From: an uncultured Prevotellaceae bacterium
GTDB taxonomy: Bacteria; Bacteroidota; Bacteroidia; Bacteroidales; Bacteroidaceae
DNA length: 64,000 nt
Assembly (NCBI GenBank): GCA_902776475.1
Contig: CACYQD010000015.1
Location: 1-64,000, forward strand
Reading direction: 5' to 3'
Numbering within the stretch: position 1 is the stretch's first letter; each line of letters starts with the position of its first letter. The notes beneath the pieces are model-generated. The model was not told where the DNA came from. It saw only the letters and a program-made list of their open reading frames with translations, and searched no databases. A program made the position numbers and the translations under genes. Shown in pieces: positions 60,769-64,000 of the stretch.

Positions 60769-60900
60769 TTAGAACAGAGGCATGTCCTCCTGGGGATCCT
60801 CATTCTTCGGCTCGGAAGCAGGACGCTGAGTCTCGCAGATTGAAGCGTTCACATTCAGGAACATAACCTTTGTCATCGGCTCTGAATAAATCTTCTTCAT
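60769..60900 (-). CDS. 43-residue peptide, copy 2
   Basis: Convergent copy of the gene at 60082-60213. It begins MKKIYSEPMTKVMFLNVNAS; residues 4-43 are identical to copy 1. Codons 20, 26, 27, 29 and 36 differ only at synonymous positions. The duplication extends through the stop codon, the 3' leader (TAATCCAATCGGACA) and the terminator stem, but the promoter region differs. Lys at position 3 gives the more usual M-K-K start of this peptide class. Confidence 0.82.
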   Translation of the reverse strand: MKKIYSEPMTKVMFLNVNASICETQRPASEPKNEDPQEDMPLF

Positions 60901-60961
60901 AATGGTTAAAATTTAAATGTATTAATACAGTTAATTAAATCTGTGTTTGAAAAACACGAAG

Positions 60962-60969
60962 CAAAGATA
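60962..60969 (-). promoter_or_regulatory. -7 box of peptide gene copy 2
   Basis: Minus strand TATCTTTG, 61 nt before the ATG at 60900; weak ATTG-like -33 at 60989-60992. Confidence 0.6.
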
Positions 60970-61049
60970 TGTATTTTTCTGTACAGAACAATCGTTTTGT
61001 TAACCAAATTATCGTTTATTAACAATCTTGCTCCAATTTTAACACTTGT

Positions 61050-61289
61050 TTACTTAATCTTGTTCCATATCCACAAAACGAGGACAGCTCCCAGCACCGA
61101 AGTTCCGAAATTGCTGAAAGGTCCACCCCATGTAATGCCGAGCAGATTGAGAACCCATCCACCGACCACACTACCCAAGACACCAAGAAAGAAATCCATG
61201 CAGCATCCCTTTCCTTGTCCATTTGTAATTCTGCTGGCGACATAACCTGCAAGAATTCCAACAATGATATAACCTAATGTCAGTTCCAT
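61050..61289 (-). CDS. GlsB/YeaQ/YmgE-type small membrane protein
   Basis: 79 residues, almost entirely membrane: three hydrophobic helices with Gly zippers (YIIVGILAGYVASRI, FFLGVLGSVVGGWVLNLL, SVLGAVLVLWIW). Matches the transglycosylase-associated protein family, stress-related in several bacteria, function unclear. Same strand as vsr but lying downstream of it. Confidence 0.88.
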   Translation of the reverse strand: MELTLGYIIVGILAGYVASRITNGQGKGCCMDFFLGVLGSVVGGWVLNLLGITWGGPFSNFGTSVLGAVLVLWIWNKIK

Positions 61290-61313
61290 ATATAATTGAT
61301 TTAAAAGTTGAAG

Positions 61314-61832
61314 TCATTTGTTTTGCTCAGGATACCCTTTGGTTTCTTGTTCCGCAGCCCGCTCCAATGTAGATTCTTCCTCCAAGGTAGGATATGCGAC
61401 GGAATGGTCTTGCAGATAGATGGCATTGAGCGTATATTCCAGCGATGTCAGCGTGGAGAGTCGCGTCTGAGGCTTCAGCTGGCATTCCCAGATGGTGATA
61501 CAGTGCCATCCCAAGGCTGCAAGCGCGACGAGGTCCTGTTTGTCTCGGCATTGGTTTCTGGTGATTTTCTTTTCCCAGAATTCGGTGTTGGTCTTAGGCA
61601 TCCTGAATGCGCTGCACCCTTCATGCCCATGCCAAAAGCACCCATTGACAAAAATGCAGGTCCTATACTTTCTCATGACGATATCAGGATGTCCTGGCAA
61701 CCGTTTATGGTAGAGACGGTATCTGAACCCCCTGGAGAAGAGGAACCGGCGGACGATCATCTCAGGCTTGGTGTTTTTGGACCTGATGGCCGCCATATTC
61801 TTGTGCCGCTGGGCCTGACTGACCGTATCCAT
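61314..61832 (-). CDS. vsr: Very short patch repair (Vsr) endonuclease
   Basis: 172 residues. Nicks next to T:G mismatches formed by deamination of 5-methylcytosine. Metal-site Asp in LPGHPDIVM, and FVNGCFWHGHEGC with structural zinc ligands; N-terminal RSKNTKPEMIVRRFL. Vsr genes usually sit beside a cytosine methyltransferase; none is in this window. The gene begins 8 nt after the serine acetyltransferase stop codon, so it rides in a housekeeping transcript. The last 40 residues are poorly conserved-looking and acidic. Confidence 0.92.
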   Translation of the reverse strand: MDTVSQAQRHKNMAAIRSKNTKPEMIVRRFLFSRGFRYRLYHKRLPGHPDIVMRKYRTCIFVNGCFWHGHEGCSAFRMPKTNTEFWEKKITRNQCRDKQDLVALAALGWHCITIWECQLKPQTRLSTLTSLEYTLNAIYLQDHSVAYPTLEEESTLERAAEQETKGYPEQNK

Positions 61833-61840
61833 CGCAGAGA

Positions 61841-62734
61841 TTATATGCCAAGTCCTCCTGAGAAAGAGACATCCACCGCCTTGCTCTGAAGGATTCTCGA
61901 ACCTGGCGGGACGCTATGGGTGAGCCAGATGTTACCACCCACCACCGTATCATGCCCGATGGTGATCCGTCCAAGTATGGTGGAATTGGCATAAATGGTC
62001 ACATGGTCACCGATAATCGGATGTCTCGGCACGTTGACAGGCCTTCCATTATCATCGATCTGGAAATTCTTCGCACCCAAAGTGACTCCTTGGTAAATCG
62101 TCACATGGTTGCCTATGATACAAGTCTCACCGATGACGACACCCGTACCATGGTCGATGGAGAAATATTCTCCGATCTGTGCCCCCGGGTGGATATCGAT
62201 GCCGGTAGCCGAGTGTGCCCTCTCGGTGAGGATTCTCGGCAATACAGGTACTTTCATGACATGCAACTGGTGAGCCACTCTATAGTGTAGCATGGCTTGC
62301 ACGACGGGATAGCAGAAGATCACCTCGCTGTAGTTATGCACAGCAGGGTCGTTGTCGTAAATGGCTCTGACATCGGTGAAGAGCAGCCGTTTGATTTCCG
62401 GCAATGTGTCGATGAATTTCAGCATGATACGATCGGCCTCCTCTGTCATATCCGCATCACACCCTTTCTCAAACTGCAGAGCCAAGGCGATTTGCTCACG
62501 CAGCAGGATGCTCAGACGTTCCACATTCACGCCGATGTGGTATTCACGGAATGAAGCGTCCCCCTGTTTGTCATCGAAATAGGCTGGGAAGACGATATCA
62601 CGTACCAGTTCCACTATCGAGCGCAGGGCCTGTACGGATGGCAGTGTGCGATTGGTGCAGGCAGCCACGATGCCCTCCTCTATCGAGGTGTCGGACAACA
62701 AGGCGATGTTTTTCTTGAAGATCTGCTCAAACAT
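61841..62734 (-). CDS. cysE: Serine O-acetyltransferase
   Basis: 297 residues. Makes O-acetylserine for cysteine synthesis. The N-terminal helical part (about 1-165) and a C-terminal left-handed beta-helix with hexapeptide repeats: GIDIHPGAQIGEYFSIDHGT, VVIGETCIIGNHVTIYQGV, RHPIIGDHVTIYANSTIL. The catalytic Asp-His pair lies in DHGTG. Length fits the EpsC/long serine acetyltransferase group. Within a run of tightly spaced minus-strand genes (helicase, esterase, cysE, vsr). Confidence 0.94.
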   Translation of the reverse strand: MFEQIFKKNIALLSDTSIEEGIVAACTNRTLPSVQALRSIVELVRDIVFPAYFDDKQGDASFREYHIGVNVERLSILLREQIALALQFEKGCDADMTEEADRIMLKFIDTLPEIKRLLFTDVRAIYDNDPAVHNYSEVIFCYPVVQAMLHYRVAHQLHVMKVPVLPRILTERAHSATGIDIHPGAQIGEYFSIDHGTGVVIGETCIIGNHVTIYQGVTLGAKNFQIDDNGRPVNVPRHPIIGDHVTIYANSTILGRITIGHDTVVGGNIWLTHSVPPGSRILQSKAVDVSFSGGLGI

Positions 62735-62738
62735 GGTT

Positions 62739-63608
62739 TTATTTGCGTTTTTTGTTCTTTTTCATAAAACTATTCCTGCCAGGAGATTTCAGGCGCTCCA
62801 GCCATTCCGAAAGGTCATCCAACATCTGTTGGTGAGAGGGGAAGGTCTTTCTCAGTCCGAACCCATGTCCACCCTTAGGATAGGCATACAAGGCACACTT
62901 ATTGCCGGCCTTTCTCATGGCCGTATAATAGGCTATGCCATTGGTTGCAGGAGGCACACCCTTATCATCGTTGGCCAGGATGACGATGGCTCTCGGGGTG
63001 AGACGGCGCTTCACTTGAAGATCATTGCTGTAAAGCTCGATCACACGTTCGTCGTCCCTCTCCTCTCCCAGGAAATTACGGCATGAACCCTCATGTTGTC
63101 CGTTCTTCCCCATGGTGATCACGGGGTAGAACAAAATGCTGAAATCAGGTCGGGCATCCCCTTCTGCATGTGTGGATATCGTCGAAGCAAGGTGTCCGCC
63201 GGCTGAAAAGCCCATGATGCCGACATCATGGGGATTGACATGCCAGAGGGCTGCGCTGTCTCGAATCATACGGACAGCCCCTTCTGCATCAGAGATGGGG
63301 ATATTGCGGTCACCTTTGGGCATGCGGTATTTCAATACGACAAAAGCGATTCCTCGACTGCAAAAGAATTCTGCCCAGTCCACACCCTCATTCTGCATAG
63401 AGAGGTGGGTGTATCCTCCACCCGGGCAGTCCAGCACAGCCCTGCCGGTGGCCATCTGCTCATCAGGCAGGAACACATACAAGCTGGTGGTATCGTTCCC
63501 GTGAGGGATGTCGATGACAAATTGCTTGCTAACAGACTGTGCCTGGATCATCACCGGCATCAACAGCGCCAGGATCAAAACCGGCATCCACTTTTTCATC
63601 TTCATCAT
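62739..63608 (-). CDS. Secreted alpha/beta-hydrolase (BD-FAE-like esterase)
   Basis: 289 residues: signal peptide (about 1-23, ends IQAQ), oxyanion motif DCPGGGYTHLS, nucleophile in GIMGFSAGGHLAS, Asp in ANDDKGVPP and His in KGGHGFGL. Resembles the bifunctional feruloyl/acetyl-xylan esterases of Bacteroidetes, so it may remove acyl groups from plant glycans. The basic tail MKKNKKRK is unusual. Its ATG shares one base with the helicase stop (TAATG). Confidence 0.88.
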   Translation of the reverse strand: MMKMKKWMPVLILALLMPVMIQAQSVSKQFVIDIPHGNDTTSLYVFLPDEQMATGRAVLDCPGGGYTHLSMQNEGVDWAEFFCSRGIAFVVLKYRMPKGDRNIPISDAEGAVRMIRDSAALWHVNPHDVGIMGFSAGGHLASTISTHAEGDARPDFSILFYPVITMGKNGQHEGSCRNFLGEERDDERVIELYSNDLQVKRRLTPRAIVILANDDKGVPPATNGIAYYTAMRKAGNKCALYAYPKGGHGFGLRKTFPSHQQMLDDLSEWLERLKSPGRNSFMKKNKKRK

Positions 63609-64000
63609 TATCCGATTATTTTCATTCTTGCAAATTTGACCAGGAGTTGTTTCAGCCCTGCATTTCTAAACTGCACGGTGGCCTTCATATTCTCGCCCGA
63701 GCCTTCGACCTTCAGGACCTGTCCGATGCCAAAGCGCATGTGCTCGACCGTACAACCCTCCCGCAGGCCGTCATACGCCGATGTATCCATCTTCGCTGAG
63801 GGCGCAGGTGTGGCATTGTTTGTAGGCACCCTGCGCAGTCTGCCTCCATGCTGTTGCTGTAGCCTTTTAAACGCATCCGAGAAGGGATCCACCGGTTTTT
63901 CGGGTTGACGGGGAGGAACGATTCTTGGTTGGGGATCTGCCCTGAACTGGCTTCCCACGGGATTGGAATTCTGCAGCCATTTTTTGGATGAAGAGCGCGC
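63608..64000 (-). CDS. UvrD/PcrA-type DNA helicase, C-terminal end only
   Basis: The frame is open from the right window edge (reading ARSSSKKWLQNS first) to the stop at 63608, about 130 codons. The last 45 residues (CTVEHMRFGIGQVLKVEGSG, then AGLKQLLVKFARMKII) match the Tudor-like C-terminal domain of UvrD/PcrA helicases that binds RNA polymerase. The preceding Pro/Arg-rich linker is variable in the family. The catalytic domains lie outside the window. Confidence 0.82.
   Translation of the reverse strand, partial: ARSSSKKWLQNSNPVGSQFRADPQPRIVPPRQPEKPVDPFSDAFKRLQQQHGGRLRRVPTNNATPAPSAKMDTSAYDGLREGCTVEHMRFGIGQVLKVEGSGENMKATVQFRNAGLKQLLVKFARMKIIG

Noticed and set aside
60462..60866. Plus-strand frame through the 35-bp repeats
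   Set aside because: Runs through the terminator and antisense to peptide copy 2; repeats explain the open frame.
1..64000. tRNA, rRNA, prophage, insertion sequences or integration sites
   Set aside because: None recognised by eye: no cloverleaf with a conserved T-loop, no transposase or integrase frame. A tRNA scan would be needed to exclude a missed tRNA.

Overview
The window looks like a chromosomal segment of a member of the Bacteroidales, most likely Prevotellaceae. The evidence is a short primary sigma factor lacking region 1.1, many promoters of the Bacteroidetes type (TTTG, 19-20 bp, TAnnTTTG), many lipoproteins, sorting-tail-like C-termini on secreted proteins, a PafA-type phosphatase and plant-glycan enzymes (GH51, GH9, CE15, CE2-like). 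No rRNA, tRNA, CRISPR array, prophage or insertion sequence was seen. Both ends cut through genes: an ABC permease at the left and a UvrD/PcrA-type helicase at the right.

Layout. 1-5.5 kb: a tripartite exporter (TolC, HlyD-type adaptor, MacB-like permease) divergent from a two-component pair whose regulator is REC-Fis without an AAA+ domain. 5.9-8.5 kb: AAA-CYTH protein and PepD dipeptidase. 8.7-12.7 kb: SGNH protein, MBOAT acyltransferase and CE2-like esterase, then a lipoprotein. 12.7-16.1 kb: an operon of small lipoprotein, radical SAM/SPASM enzyme and metallophosphoesterase, which I read as a rSAM/lipoprotein system. 16.3-18.7 kb: HtrA protease and RpoD. 18.8-21.2 kb: secreted protein, HPr-kinase-like protein, S26-type peptidase and PqqD-like protein, a RiPP-like gene set. 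21.3-28.4 kb: GH51 arabinofuranosidase, then a beta-helix surface protein with its own LytS/LytTR pair, and a TonB-C protein. 28.6-33.9 kb: lipoproteins, CE15-like esterase, PafA-like phosphatase. 34-43.2 kb: GT2, MtaB, TPM protein, PncB, MaoC-like protein, HPPK, M64 peptidase, TPR protein. 43.2-54.8 kb (mostly minus): Cdd, beta-helix lipoprotein, GH9, a thioredoxin-esterase fusion, SH3 protein, acetyltransferase, GlmM, DUF4827 lipoprotein, DHH phosphoesterase, nucleotidyltransferase, LMW phosphatase. 54.9-61 kb: AraC regulator, a Fic protein with a degraded active site, a lipoprotein fusing S26-type peptidase to PqqD, an array of promoter-like 75-bp repeats, an ATP-grasp protein, and two convergent copies of one 43-residue peptide gene. 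61-64 kb: GlsB-like protein, Vsr endonuclease, serine acetyltransferase, esterase and helicase.

The most interesting theme is a scattered set of peptide-modification parts: a radical SAM enzyme with a lipoprotein partner; an HPr-kinase-like/S26/PqqD operon; a fusion of exactly those S26 and PqqD modules on an exported lipoprotein; an ATP-grasp enzyme; and a duplicated small peptide gene whose copies differ mainly at synonymous sites. Whether these act together is inference. All calls rest on reading the sequence and on family knowledge; no database search was run.
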